Positions 7,368 to 17,082 of a stretch of DNA of 34,452 nt are shown here, in pieces. Positions within the stretch are counted from its first letter, which is position 1; every line of letters begins with the position of its first letter. The DNA comes from Gemmatimonadota bacterium (GTDB lineage Bacteria; Gemmatimonadota; Gemmatimonadetes; Longimicrobiales; RSA9), in NCBI GenBank assembly GCA_007126035.1, contig SLCC01000179.1:1-34452 (forward strand), given 5' to 3'. Below the pieces are notes generated by a model that saw nothing but the letters and a program-made list of their open reading frames with translations, searched no databases and was not told the origin of the DNA. A program made the position numbers and the translations under genes.

Positions 7368-7801
7368 GACACCAGCTCACCGCAGGCCATTAGCACGTGC
7401 CCGTCGGCCGACAGGACCACCACGTGATACGCCTCTTCGGCGTCCAGCACATGGGCGACCGTGGCTTCCGCTGAGGCTGTACCGTTCTCATCGGTCTCCA
7501 GAGCAGGATAGTCGGCCTCATCACCGATACGGGCCTCCAGGTCGCAGGCGGCACCCTCGCCCACGTGCCACAGGAATGCCGCGTTCTCGGCGCCGTCCTC
7601 AACCTGGATGGCGGAGGTGAACCCGGTGTCGCTGGACTGAGCGCTCAGCGAGCCGGTCAGCGTCGCTCCAGCCTCCGGGACCAGAGCCGCGCTCCAGCTC
7701 AACGGTTCCGGGACCAGCGGTTCTGTGGACGAGTCGCACGCCGCTAATCCAAGGATTCCCAGCAGACATAGGGCTGGGAGGATCTTACGAGATAACAGCA
7801 T
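7358..7801 (-). CDS. small lipoprotein, possible SOD/CHRD-like beta-sandwich
   Basis: 147 residues; the ATG at 7801 has a very good ribosome site (AGGAGGAAG). A lipoprotein signal ends LAAC (Cys22), with Asp at +2. The mature part has the rhythm of the Cu/Zn-SOD-like or CHRD-like proteins common in environmental bacteria: a strand with W-H, a central Cys (GAACDLE), YPAL-x-T-D-E-N-G-T-A, then a strand pair ending VLMACGELVSEE. The two cysteines could form a disulfide. The metal-binding histidine cluster of true SODs is not visible, so an enzymatic role is unlikely. The gene is bracketed by near-identical 96-bp direct repeats. The fold assignment is tentative; the lipoprotein call is firm. Confidence 0.72.
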   Translation of the reverse strand: MLLSRKILPALCLLGILGLAACDSSTEPLVPEPLSWSAALVPEAGATLTGSLSAQSSDTGFTSAIQVEDGAENAAFLWHVGEGAACDLEARIGDEADYPALETDENGTASAEATVAHVLDAEEAYHVVVLSADGHVLMACGELVSEE

Positions 7802-7883
7802 CTTCTTCCTCCTGGTTAGTTGAAATGGGTTCGATGCGACCCAACAACGATCCAGGTGGCAGGCTTCTGCCGCAGGAGGCGTC

Positions 7884-7979
7884 CAGCCTGTAGGGACAGG
7901 GGAACGACTTCGGGCCGGTGGCTGCCTTTGAGACGGCCACCGGCCCGAAGCGTGTCTTCCTACCGTCAGCTACTCCTCG
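7884..7979. repeat. 96-bp direct repeat, copy 2
   Basis: Second copy of the element at 7272-7367. It likewise includes the last two Glu codons and the TAG stop of the minus-strand gene to its right (UPF0182). Flanking sequence outside the repeat is not similar. Confidence 0.9.
7908..7950 (-). terminator. hairpin terminator candidate downstream of the UPF0182 gene
   Basis: A perfect 15-bp stem (7908-7922 with 7936-7950) and a 13-nt loop lie about 20 nt past the UPF0182 stop. This copy pairs perfectly where copy 1 has a mismatch. No T run follows. Confidence 0.6.
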
Positions 7980-10789
7980 CCCTGGGGTGCGCCCTGGGGT
8001 GCGCCCTGGGGTGCGCCCTGGGGTGCGCCCTGGGGTGCGCCGCCCTCCAGGTTACCCAGGTCTTCGATGAGCTGTTGCAGCCTGCTCATGACATCCTGGA
8101 GGCCCTGCCTGACCGCGTCCACCGCCTCGGCCCGCACGGGGCGAGGCTCCGGCTCCAGCGCCACCGGGGGCAGCGCGGCCGGGTCGTCGACCACCGGCGC
8201 TATGGCCGGGAGCTCGCCCACCAGCGCGGCCACGGAGGCGTCCAGGGTCTGGTGCATGACTACGGTGGTGGCGTCGGCCAGGATGATCCGCCTCAGCTCG
8301 GGGAAGTCCAGCGCCTCGGGTCGGAGGAACACGGGCTCCGCGTACAGGAGCGCGTCGCCCAGCGGGATCACCAGCAGGATGCCCCGCATGACCTCTGAGC
8401 CGACCTGGCCCCAGAGGGTGAACTGCTCGGAGATGACGGCGTCGTTGTCGATGCGGGCCTCCACCTGTCGGGGTCCGTCCACGTGACGGCCCGAGGGGAA
8501 GCGGAAGAGCATCAGTTCGCCGTACTGCTCGCCGTCGCTCCGTGCGGCCATCCAGCCCACCAGGTTGTGCCGGCCATCCGGTGTGAAGGGCTGGATCAGG
8601 AGGAACTCCTCCGTATCCTCGCCCGGCAGCCGGGCCAGGATGTAGTACGGTCGCAGCGGCTGGGACCGTCCGAACGCGGTCTGCACCGGGATGGACCACT
8701 GGTCTTCCTTGTTGTAGAAGACCACCGGATCCTGCATGTGGTACTGGAGCAGCATCTGCGTCTGGATCGTGAACATGTCCATGGGGACACGAACGTGCTC
8801 GCGCAGGTACTCCGGCATCTCGGCGGCGCTGCGGAAGAGGGTGGGGAACATGCCCTGGTAGGCCTGGATCAGCGGGTCGTCCGGCTCGAAGACGTAGTAG
8901 TCAACGGTCCCGTGGTACGCGTCCACCACCGTCTTCACGCTGTTCCGGATGTAGTTGAACCGCCCGCCTGGATATGGCGTGGAGTACGGGTAGCGGTTCG
9001 TGATGGTGTACCCGTCCTGGATCCAGAAGAGCCGGCCGTCCGCCACCACCGAGTACGCCTCCCGGTCACGGAGCAGGAACGGGCTGATGGTGGCGAAGCG
9101 GTGGGGCACGGTTCGCCGGTACTGGATCACGCTCTCCGGCTCGATCTCGTTGGAGATCAGGAGGTTCAGGTCACGGAACTGCCAGGCGTACAGCAGCCGC
9201 CGGAACATGGAGCTCAGGGCGACGCCCCCGTCCCCCTGGTAACGGGTGTAGACGGGCCCGTCCGGGCCCGGATAGTTGAACTCGGGCATGCCACTGCGGG
9301 CCACCACGTAGTTCAGACTCTTCAACCCGTAGTAAACCTCCGGTCTCTCCAGGGGGACCGGTCCCAGGGGCGGCACGTCCCGGACCAAGAAGGTCGGGCG
9401 GCCGCCGGGCGCCACCTCTGTCACCGGGCTCATGGCCACGCCGTACCCGTGGGTGAACTGGAGCCGGCGGTTCACCCACCGCTGGGCCTCAGCGGGCAGC
9501 TTCTCCGCCGACAGCTCGCGGGTGGCCAGCATGACCTGGCGCAGCTCGTCACCTACGCGGTACCGGTCCGTGTGCACCGCCAGGAAGTCGTAGTAGAGCC
9601 GGAAGAACTGGATCTGGTTGTAGCTCTGAAGCAGCGGCAGCTCGTCCCATAGCCTGACGTTGCCGACCGTGCCCGGGTCTTCGGCTACCGTGCCCGCGTC
9701 CACCCGACCCAGCGCCGGATGGCTCCTGGACTGGATCCTCTCCAGGCCGAACGCCTGGCGCGTATTCTGGATGTTGTGAGCCAGGAACGGCCGCTCCCGG
9801 GCCATCTCCGCGGGCTCGACCTGGAGCCGCTGCACCAGCGCCGGGATACCCGCCAGGATCACCAGGTACAATCCAACCCAGAGGGCGACGGCGCCCAGGA
9901 TCAGCCTGTTGCCCGACAGGCGCAGGCCGCCCACCAGGATCAGCCCCGCGCTAACCAGCGCCACCACGGCCATTGCTGTCCGGCCTGGCAGGGTCGCCAG
10001 GTTGTCCGTGTACCCGATCCCGTAGACCGCCCCGGCCTGGGAGTAGAGCAGCTCGTAACGGCCCAGCCAGTGGCCCACCGCGACGAGCACGAAGATGATG
10101 GCACCCAGGATCGCGAGCTGGGACCGGGCCTGGCCCATGAACAGGCCGGCGTCGCTGCGGGTCCGGCTGGTCAGGTAGTAGAACGCCGCCACGATGACCA
10201 TGACGGTGGCCACCGCCCCGATCAACCAACCCCGGAGGAGCTCGATGGCCGGCAGCGTGAAGACGTAGAAGCCCAGGTCCCGACCGAAGATCGGGTCCAC
10301 GTCGCCGAAGGGGACCCGGTTCAGGAAGAGCAGGACCCGCTCCCATTCCGCTGCGGGGTGCGCCGCCAGCAGGAGTGCAGCCAGCCCGGCGAAGAGCATG
10401 GTGGCCCGGACCAGGAGGGTCCGCGTCAACTGGTATTCCCGCGGCCCCAGCATGGGCGCGATCAACGGTGCGCCCCCGGTGGCGCGGAACGCGTACCACA
10501 TGCTCGGAATGGCTATCAACAGGAACAGCGCCACCGCCACCACGTACAGGACCACCCGGGTAGAGACCATGGTCCACAGGACGCTCTCGTAGCCCAGGCC
10601 GCCGAACCACAGCCAGTCCGTGTAGAACGATGCCGCCCAGCCCAGCGCCATCAGTACCAGGATGACTGCCACCAGCCCGAGGCCGATTAGCATCATCCGG
10701 TTCAGGAGCTTCGGGTCCAGGTTCTGGAAGTTCAACTGTTGAAACGGGCCCTGGCCCTCAGGCTGTTCAGGTCCGCGAAAGTCCGTCAT
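7970..10789 (-). CDS. UPF0182-family large membrane protein
   Basis: 939 residues. The N-terminal third has about seven transmembrane segments (first at about residues 33-52; also LILGAVALWVGLYLVILAGI). It is followed by a large soluble domain beginning with the conserved ARERPFLAHNIQNTRQAFGL and TVGNVRLWDE-PLLQSYNQIQ signatures of UPF0182 (PF03699). These are large proteins of unknown function known from actinobacteria, cyanobacteria and others. Further family signatures are VYYGL, YTRYQGDGGV and GYTITNRYPYSTP. The C-terminus has a predicted helical stretch and five GAPQ repeats encoded by a 12-bp tandem repeat. Start ATG at 10789 has no evident ribosome site but matches the expected N-terminus. 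It appears to be a single-gene unit with hairpins on both sides. Confidence 0.88.
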   Translation of the reverse strand: MTDFRGPEQPEGQGPFQQLNFQNLDPKLLNRMMLIGLGLVAVILVLMALGWAASFYTDWLWFGGLGYESVLWTMVSTRVVLYVVAVALFLLIAIPSMWYAFRATGGAPLIAPMLGPREYQLTRTLLVRATMLFAGLAALLLAAHPAAEWERVLLFLNRVPFGDVDPIFGRDLGFYVFTLPAIELLRGWLIGAVATVMVIVAAFYYLTSRTRSDAGLFMGQARSQLAILGAIIFVLVAVGHWLGRYELLYSQAGAVYGIGYTDNLATLPGRTAMAVVALVSAGLILVGGLRLSGNRLILGAVALWVGLYLVILAGIPALVQRLQVEPAEMARERPFLAHNIQNTRQAFGLERIQSRSHPALGRVDAGTVAEDPGTVGNVRLWDELPLLQSYNQIQFFRLYYDFLAVHTDRYRVGDELRQVMLATRELSAEKLPAEAQRWVNRRLQFTHGYGVAMSPVTEVAPGGRPTFLVRDVPPLGPVPLERPEVYYGLKSLNYVVARSGMPEFNYPGPDGPVYTRYQGDGGVALSSMFRRLLYAWQFRDLNLLISNEIEPESVIQYRRTVPHRFATISPFLLRDREAYSVVADGRLFWIQDGYTITNRYPYSTPYPGGRFNYIRNSVKTVVDAYHGTVDYYVFEPDDPLIQAYQGMFPTLFRSAAEMPEYLREHVRVPMDMFTIQTQMLLQYHMQDPVVFYNKEDQWSIPVQTAFGRSQPLRPYYILARLPGEDTEEFLLIQPFTPDGRHNLVGWMAARSDGEQYGELMLFRFPSGRHVDGPRQVEARIDNDAVISEQFTLWGQVGSEVMRGILLVIPLGDALLYAEPVFLRPEALDFPELRRIILADATTVVMHQTLDASVAALVGELPAIAPVVDDPAALPPVALEPEPRPVRAEAVDAVRQGLQDVMSRLQQLIEDLGNLEGGAPQGAPQGAPQGAPQGAPQGEE
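7981..8040. repeat. 12-bp tandem repeat, five perfect copies
   Basis: cctggggtgcgc is repeated five times without a mismatch at 7981-8040, encoding the GAPQ repeat at the extreme C-terminus of the UPF0182 protein. Perfect identity suggests recent expansion; the unit keeps the frame. Confidence 0.95.
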
Positions 10790-10856
10790 GATCTAACACC
10801 CGTGATGTCGGTAGTCCGATGAAGGAAAGGTACCGAAGAAGCGCCACGCCCACCAC

Positions 10857-10891
10857 TCCCGGATACGGCAAGCTCTGCCGATAATCCGGGA
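10857..10891. promoter_or_regulatory. imperfect two-stem hairpin upstream of the UPF0182 gene
   Basis: tcccggat (10857-10864) pairs with atccggga (10884-10891), and inside it cggca (10866-10870) pairs with tgccg (10876-10880) around a 5-nt loop, with a small asymmetric bulge. It lies 68 nt before the UPF0182 start. It could be a leader structure or a transcription boundary. Confidence 0.4.
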
Positions 10892-10923
10892 TCGGGTGAC
10901 GCGCAGCCACGCCCGGAGGCCCA

Positions 10924-10971
10924 CGGCTCCCGGAATCGCTCAGCGGCTACCGATCCAGCGTCCGGGAGCCG
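10924..10971. promoter_or_regulatory. 11-bp perfect inverted repeat
   Basis: cggctcccgga (10924-10934) and its exact complement tccgggagccg (10961-10971) enclose 26 nt, in which cgct/agcg can pair further. Its arms share the tcccgga core with the neighbouring hairpin at 10857-10891. Confidence 0.5.
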
Positions 10972-10988
10972 AACTCAGACTTGAAAGT

Positions 10989-11014
10989 CGGGACCGGCCC
11001 GCCGTCCGGTCCCG
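10989..11014 (-). terminator. terminator candidate after sdhCAB
   Basis: The stem cgggaccgg/ccggtcccg (9 bp, 8-nt loop) begins 8 nt past the sdhB stop. In the direction of transcription it is followed by ACTTTC, a weak T-rich end. Best reading is the terminator of the sdh operon. Confidence 0.65.
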
Positions 11015-11022
11015 GCTGTGTC

Positions 11023-11784
11023 TCAGGACGCCGCCGTGGCCAGGGATCCGAACCCGCCCCGGAACAGCTCCCGGTTCAGCCGAGCGATGTGGCCTATGTC
11101 GATCCCCTTGGGGCACTCGGCTTCACAGGCGGCCGTGTTGCTACAGGCGCCGAACCCCAGCTCGTCCGCCTTGGCCATCATGGCCCAGGCCCGCCGCTTC
11201 GCCTCGGGCTGTCCCTGGGGGAGCAGAGCCAGTTGCGACACCTTCGCCGCCACGAACAACATCACCGAGCCGTTCGGGCAGGCCGCTGTACACGAGCCGC
11301 AGCCGATGCAGACCGCCGCGTCGAACGCCTCGTCCGACCGCTCCTTCGAGATGGGGATCGAGTTGGCCTCCGGCGCCGCGCCCGTGTTGGCCGAGATGAA
11401 GCCGCCGGCCTGAAGGATCTGGTCCAGCGCCGTACGGTCCACCATCAGGTCACGGATCACCGGGAAAGCCTTCGAGCGCCACGGCTCGATCACTATGGTG
11501 TCCCCGTCCGCGAACTTCGTCATCCGCAGCTCGCAGGTGGTAGTCTCCTTGCCCGGGCCATGGGGCCGGCCATTGATGTAGAGCGAGCAGCAGCCGCATA
11601 TGCCTTCACGACAGTCGTGCTCGAAGACCACCGGCTCCTCGCCCCGCTCGATGAGCGTTGTGTTCAGGTAGTCGAGCATCTCCAGGAACGACATCTCCCG
11701 GGACACGTCATCGAGAACGTGCGTCACGAAGCCGCCCTTGTGGGTAGCCGTCTCCTGGCGCCAGATCTTCAGTTGGATCCTCAT
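11023..11784 (-). CDS. sdhB: succinate dehydrogenase/fumarate reductase iron-sulfur subunit
   Basis: 253 residues; carries electrons from the flavin of SdhA to the membrane quinone site. The [2Fe-2S] ligands are Cys58, 63, 66 and 84 (DCREGICGCCSLYINGR ... TTTC). The C-terminal ferredoxin domain has the [4Fe-4S] motif CIGCGSCTAACP and the [3Fe-4S] motif beginning CSNTAACEAECPKGID. The ATG at 11784 follows the sdhA TAA after one base. Length and motif spacing match the type-B enzymes (SdhCAB with a single membrane subunit). Whether the complex runs as succinate dehydrogenase or fumarate reductase cannot be told from the sequence; in an organism with beta-oxidation and nitrate respiration the oxidative direction is more likely. 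Confidence 0.94.
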   Translation of the reverse strand: MRIQLKIWRQETATHKGGFVTHVLDDVSREMSFLEMLDYLNTTLIERGEEPVVFEHDCREGICGCCSLYINGRPHGPGKETTTCELRMTKFADGDTIVIEPWRSKAFPVIRDLMVDRTALDQILQAGGFISANTGAAPEANSIPISKERSDEAFDAAVCIGCGSCTAACPNGSVMLFVAAKVSQLALLPQGQPEAKRRAWAMMAKADELGFGACSNTAACEAECPKGIDIGHIARLNRELFRGGFGSLATAAS

Positions 11785-11785
11785 A

Positions 11786-13704
<1,919 letters not shown>

Positions 13705-13705
<1 letters not shown>

Positions 13706-14382
13706 CAGGCTGAACCCACCTGCGATTGGATGAAGAAGTACAGGGGCAGGGAAGCGAACCCCACCGCTACCACGGCGGCGTACACATTGCCGACCCTGGC
13801 CCACCGCCGCCGCCAGCGACGGTTGCTCAGGCCCACCGTCTGGATGGCCGACTGGAGACCGTGCGCCACGTGCAGGCCCAGGAACACCATGGCCGCCGTG
13901 TACAGCGACACGTACCACCACAGCCCGAAGCGGGCCGTCACCAGGGCGTAGGCGTCCTTCATCACCGGCGAGTTCTCCGCCAGCGGCGGCGAGCCGAAGG
14001 TCATGGGGATGGCGAAGCTCGACAGGTGAAGACCCAGGAACAGGATCACGAGCCCGCCCAGCACGAACATGTGCCGCGATGCCCACGTACTCCCGCCCGC
14101 CGCGTCGACCATGGCATACCGTTCAGGTCGCGACCGCCAGTTCGACCAGGCCAGGTACGAGCTCACCAGGATATGTACCACCAGCCCGGCCGCCAGCACC
14201 GGGCGCATGGCAAGGATCGCCGGGTTCGTGCCCATCCAGTGCGCCACCGCGTTGTACGTATCGCGACCGGCGAACATGGTGAGGTTCACCGCCAGGTGGA
14301 CCACCAGGAAGAGGATAAGGAACAGGCCGGACAGGCCCACGATGAGCTTCTTGCCCACCGAGGCCCCTAAGAATGCTCTCAT
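13705..14382 (-). CDS. sdhC: succinate dehydrogenase cytochrome b subunit (type B)
   Basis: 225 residues from the ATG at 14382 ([20 protein letters not shown]), the usual N-terminus of SdhC/FrdC b558 subunits; the longer frame adds 19 unlikely residues. Five transmembrane segments fit the type-B fold that binds two b hemes without an SdhD. Candidate heme ligands are the membrane histidines in [33 protein letters not shown] and [14 protein letters not shown]. It anchors SdhAB and exchanges electrons with menaquinone or ubiquinone. Its stop overlaps the sdhA start. Ribosome site is weak. A 9-bp inverted repeat lies 33 nt upstream of the start. Confidence 0.92.
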
Positions 14383-14414
14383 CAGGCTGGCTCGGGATTG
14401 ACGTGGATGATGGT

Positions 14415-14440
14415 CATGCTCCACGCACCGCTGGAGCATG
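14415..14440 (-). promoter_or_regulatory. 9-bp inverted repeat upstream of sdhC
   Basis: catgctcca (14415-14423) and tggagcatg (14432-14440) are perfect complements around 8 nt, ending 33 nt before the sdhC start. It is suitable as a regulator site or a leader hairpin. No convincing -35/-10 pair was identified next to it. Confidence 0.45.
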
Positions 14441-14491
14441 GACTCGGGCGCCGTCTCGCACCACTCGTATCTCGGTCAAGGGTAAGGTTCG

Positions 14492-14511
14492 GAGCGCCGT
14501 TCCCGGCGCTC
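14492..14511 (-). terminator. terminator candidate after the S9 peptidase gene
   Basis: gagcgcc/ggcgctc (7 bp, 6-nt loop) lies about 60 nt downstream of the S9 peptidase stop and upstream of sdhC. T-rich ACCTTACCCTT follows in the minus direction. Confidence 0.45.
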
Positions 14512-14572
14512 TGTTAGAATGGGACCCGGTGTGGAGTCGAGTCAAGACCTCCACCCCTGGCTCCGTCCCTTG

Positions 14573-16885
14573 CTACCCCCCCGGCTCCTCATCGGTCTTC
14601 AGGTACCGGTCGTACCAGGCCAGGATGCGCTCGTGGTAGTCGATGGCCTCTTCCACGGTGGACCGGGGCATGCCGTGGCCGCCGTCGATGTAGCTGACCC
14701 ACTCCACGTCCCGGCCCAGACGGCGCAGGGCGTAATACATCTCGGAGGTGGTGCGCTCGGTCACGTTGTGGTCCTGCTGGCCGGTCATGAGCAGCAGCGG
14801 AGTGCGGATCCGGTCCGCCATCATGACGGCCGAATGGGCCAGGTACTTGTGGGGCTGCTCCCAGAGAGTGCCGCCGATCCGGTCCTGGCTCCGTTCCGGC
14901 GCGTGGATGTTCCTGGTCCCGAGCCGGGGCGAGTCGGTGTAGAAGCTCACCATGTTGGTCTTGCCGGAGATATTGATGGCGGCCTTGAACCTGGATGTTT
15001 GGGCGATGAGGAGGTTGGTGGCGTAGCCGCCGTAGCTGGTGCCGTGGACGCCCAGCCGGTCCGGATCGGCCACGCCCATCGCGATGATCCTGTTCGCCGC
15101 CGCGGTCACGCCCTTGAGCCAGCCTTCTCCCGGGTAGCCTCGCTCCAGGTGCACCGACGGCTGCATGACCGCGTACCCGTTGGCGTTCAGCAGGGCCACG
15201 GTGCTGTTGAAGCGTTCATCGAAGTATGACTCGTAGACGATGAAGACGGTGGGATAGCGCTGGCCTGGCTGGTAATCAGCGGGGTAATGCAGCACGCCGT
15301 AGAGCTTGCGTCCGTCCGCGTCCAGGTAATCTATCAGCTCCACGTCCCCCAGGCGGCGCTCCGCCAGCCACGGGTTCGTGTCCGTGAGGCGACGCATGTT
15401 CGACAGGTCCGGGTCCGCGGTATGGATGTCCGCGGGCCGGGCGCCGTCGGCCACGTTCAGGAGCATGGTCTCACCGTCGCCCGAGAGCCGCAGCCCCGAG
15501 AGCTGGCGGGTCCCGCGGGTGAGCTCGGTGAGCTGGCCGGTGGGCCGGTCGTAGCGATAGACGCCCCGGTCCCACTCGGTACGGGACGCGTAGGTCAGGT
15601 AGATGCGCTGCCCGTCCCTGCTCCATTCGGCCACCGCCCAGCGGGGCGCCTCGTCGTCGTCGGGGTCCTGCTCCACGATCTGCTCCCGCTCTCCCGTGGC
15701 CGTGTCGAAGAGCCAGAGCCCACGCCGGTTCGACGCCACCAGGAGCGATCCGTCGTGGCTGAGCCGGACGGGGGAGAAGCGCTCCTCGCGTCGGTTCCTG
15801 TCATCAGCCGCGCCTTCCTCACCCTCGGCGGCGACGGTGTCCGGGCTCGCCGGCTCCGGCTCCGCCAGCGTCCGCGGCTCGTCCAGCTCCAGGTCGCCGA
15901 ACAGCAGCTTGCCGTCCCTGGCGAAGGCCCAGGCCCGGCCGTCGCCCGACCAGCGCAAGGTCAGGCCACGGTCCGAGTCGAGGATGACCCGCTCGTCGCC
16001 CGTGTCCAGCCGCACGGCCCGGATCCGGTTCTCGCGCCCGAAGATCTGCTCGTAGCTGGTCCCTTCGGTGATGTCGTCGTGGAGCCGGAGCCACGCGCCG
16101 TCGTCGGTTACGGCCCAGCCGCCCAACATGGACTCCGGCGCCAGCTCCTCGACTCGTCCGGACCGGACCTGGTAGACGGCCACGCCCTGTCGCAGCCCCA
16201 GGCGCCGAACCTCGTCCCACGACAGGAACGGCTCGTCACTCGAACGGACGACGATGGGGCCGTGGACCTCGTGCCGGAACCGCTCCGCCGCCTCCTGGCG
16301 CCATGACTGGGTGCGCGTGGCGAAGAACAGGCGTGACCCGTCGTCGGACCAGCGGAGCGCCGTGTTGTCGGCCAGGATCCGGCCCCGGGGCAGGCTGACC
16401 ATGCGCAGGCGTGACCGGGCACGCTCCCAGAGGGCGAGGCGGAAGTCGTCGCCCTCCCGGACCACCAGCGCCAGCAGCGCCGCGTCCGGTGACCATGCCG
16501 CACCCCGGATCTGCCGCTTCACGGGGAACAGCGGCGTCTCCTGGCCGGTCCGGGTGTCCATTACCCGCACCTCGGACAGTACGGGGGCCACGTACGTCGG
16601 GTCGCCGAAGCGGTGGTTGTCGATCCCGATCCGGTCCCGCTGCGACGTGTAGCTGATCACCGCCCACTGGCCGTCGGCGCTCAGGTCATGGACGCTGGTG
16701 CCTCGGACCTCCAGCACATCGGCAATGGAGAAGTCCGCTGCCGCGGCGCCGGCTGGCGACCGGGATTCCGCTGCCGCCGAAGCGGCAGGCGCCATCTGGG
16801 TGGCGACAGGGACGGGCGCCGCCACGAGCCAGGCGGCCACGACGAGCAGCGATACGACATGGCGGTACGGCCAGCGAGCAGACAT
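14573..16885 (-). CDS. secreted S9-family (prolyl oligopeptidase-like) serine peptidase
   Basis: 770 residues. The ATG at 16885 has an excellent ribosome site (GAGGAGGTGA), so the much longer open frame that continues upstream through the next gene is not the protein. A signal peptide covers about residues 1-30. The N-terminal two thirds carry beta-propeller blades with LSADGQW, WSPDAALLAL, WSDDGSRLFF and LSHDGSLLVA signatures. The C-terminal alpha/beta hydrolase has the triad Ser617 (GTSYGG), Asp705 (TGQQDHN) and His737 (DGGHGMP). Such enzymes cleave short peptides, often after proline or as acylaminoacyl peptidases, in the periplasm. It lies in a run with an amidohydrolase and a second S9 enzyme, suggesting a peptide-scavenging locus. 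Specificity cannot be read from sequence. Confidence 0.92.
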   Translation of the reverse strand: MSARWPYRHVVSLLVVAAWLVAAPVPVATQMAPAASAAAESRSPAGAAAADFSIADVLEVRGTSVHDLSADGQWAVISYTSQRDRIGIDNHRFGDPTYVAPVLSEVRVMDTRTGQETPLFPVKRQIRGAAWSPDAALLALVVREGDDFRLALWERARSRLRMVSLPRGRILADNTALRWSDDGSRLFFATRTQSWRQEAAERFRHEVHGPIVVRSSDEPFLSWDEVRRLGLRQGVAVYQVRSGRVEELAPESMLGGWAVTDDGAWLRLHDDITEGTSYEQIFGRENRIRAVRLDTGDERVILDSDRGLTLRWSGDGRAWAFARDGKLLFGDLELDEPRTLAEPEPASPDTVAAEGEEGAADDRNRREERFSPVRLSHDGSLLVASNRRGLWLFDTATGEREQIVEQDPDDDEAPRWAVAEWSRDGQRIYLTYASRTEWDRGVYRYDRPTGQLTELTRGTRQLSGLRLSGDGETMLLNVADGARPADIHTADPDLSNMRRLTDTNPWLAERRLGDVELIDYLDADGRKLYGVLHYPADYQPGQRYPTVFIVYESYFDERFNSTVALLNANGYAVMQPSVHLERGYPGEGWLKGVTAAANRIIAMGVADPDRLGVHGTSYGGYATNLLIAQTSRFKAAINISGKTNMVSFYTDSPRLGTRNIHAPERSQDRIGGTLWEQPHKYLAHSAVMMADRIRTPLLLMTGQQDHNVTERTTSEMYYALRRLGRDVEWVSYIDGGHGMPRSTVEEAIDYHERILAWYDRYLKTDEEPGG

Positions 16886-17082
16886 CCGGTCACCTCCTCT
16901 GCGGCCCCACGCGGGGCGAGATTCCTGTCGAGTCAGGGCGAACGACCTGGACCCGGAGAGACGCCCCGCCGGGCGGGCCGTCCAATCCGAGGAAGCGAAG
17001 ATAGGTCGGCGACCGGGCGCAGGGCAGGGGGTATCGAGGACTGGTACGCCCCCGTCCCCCGGCGCCGGTACGCCCGGGCCCA

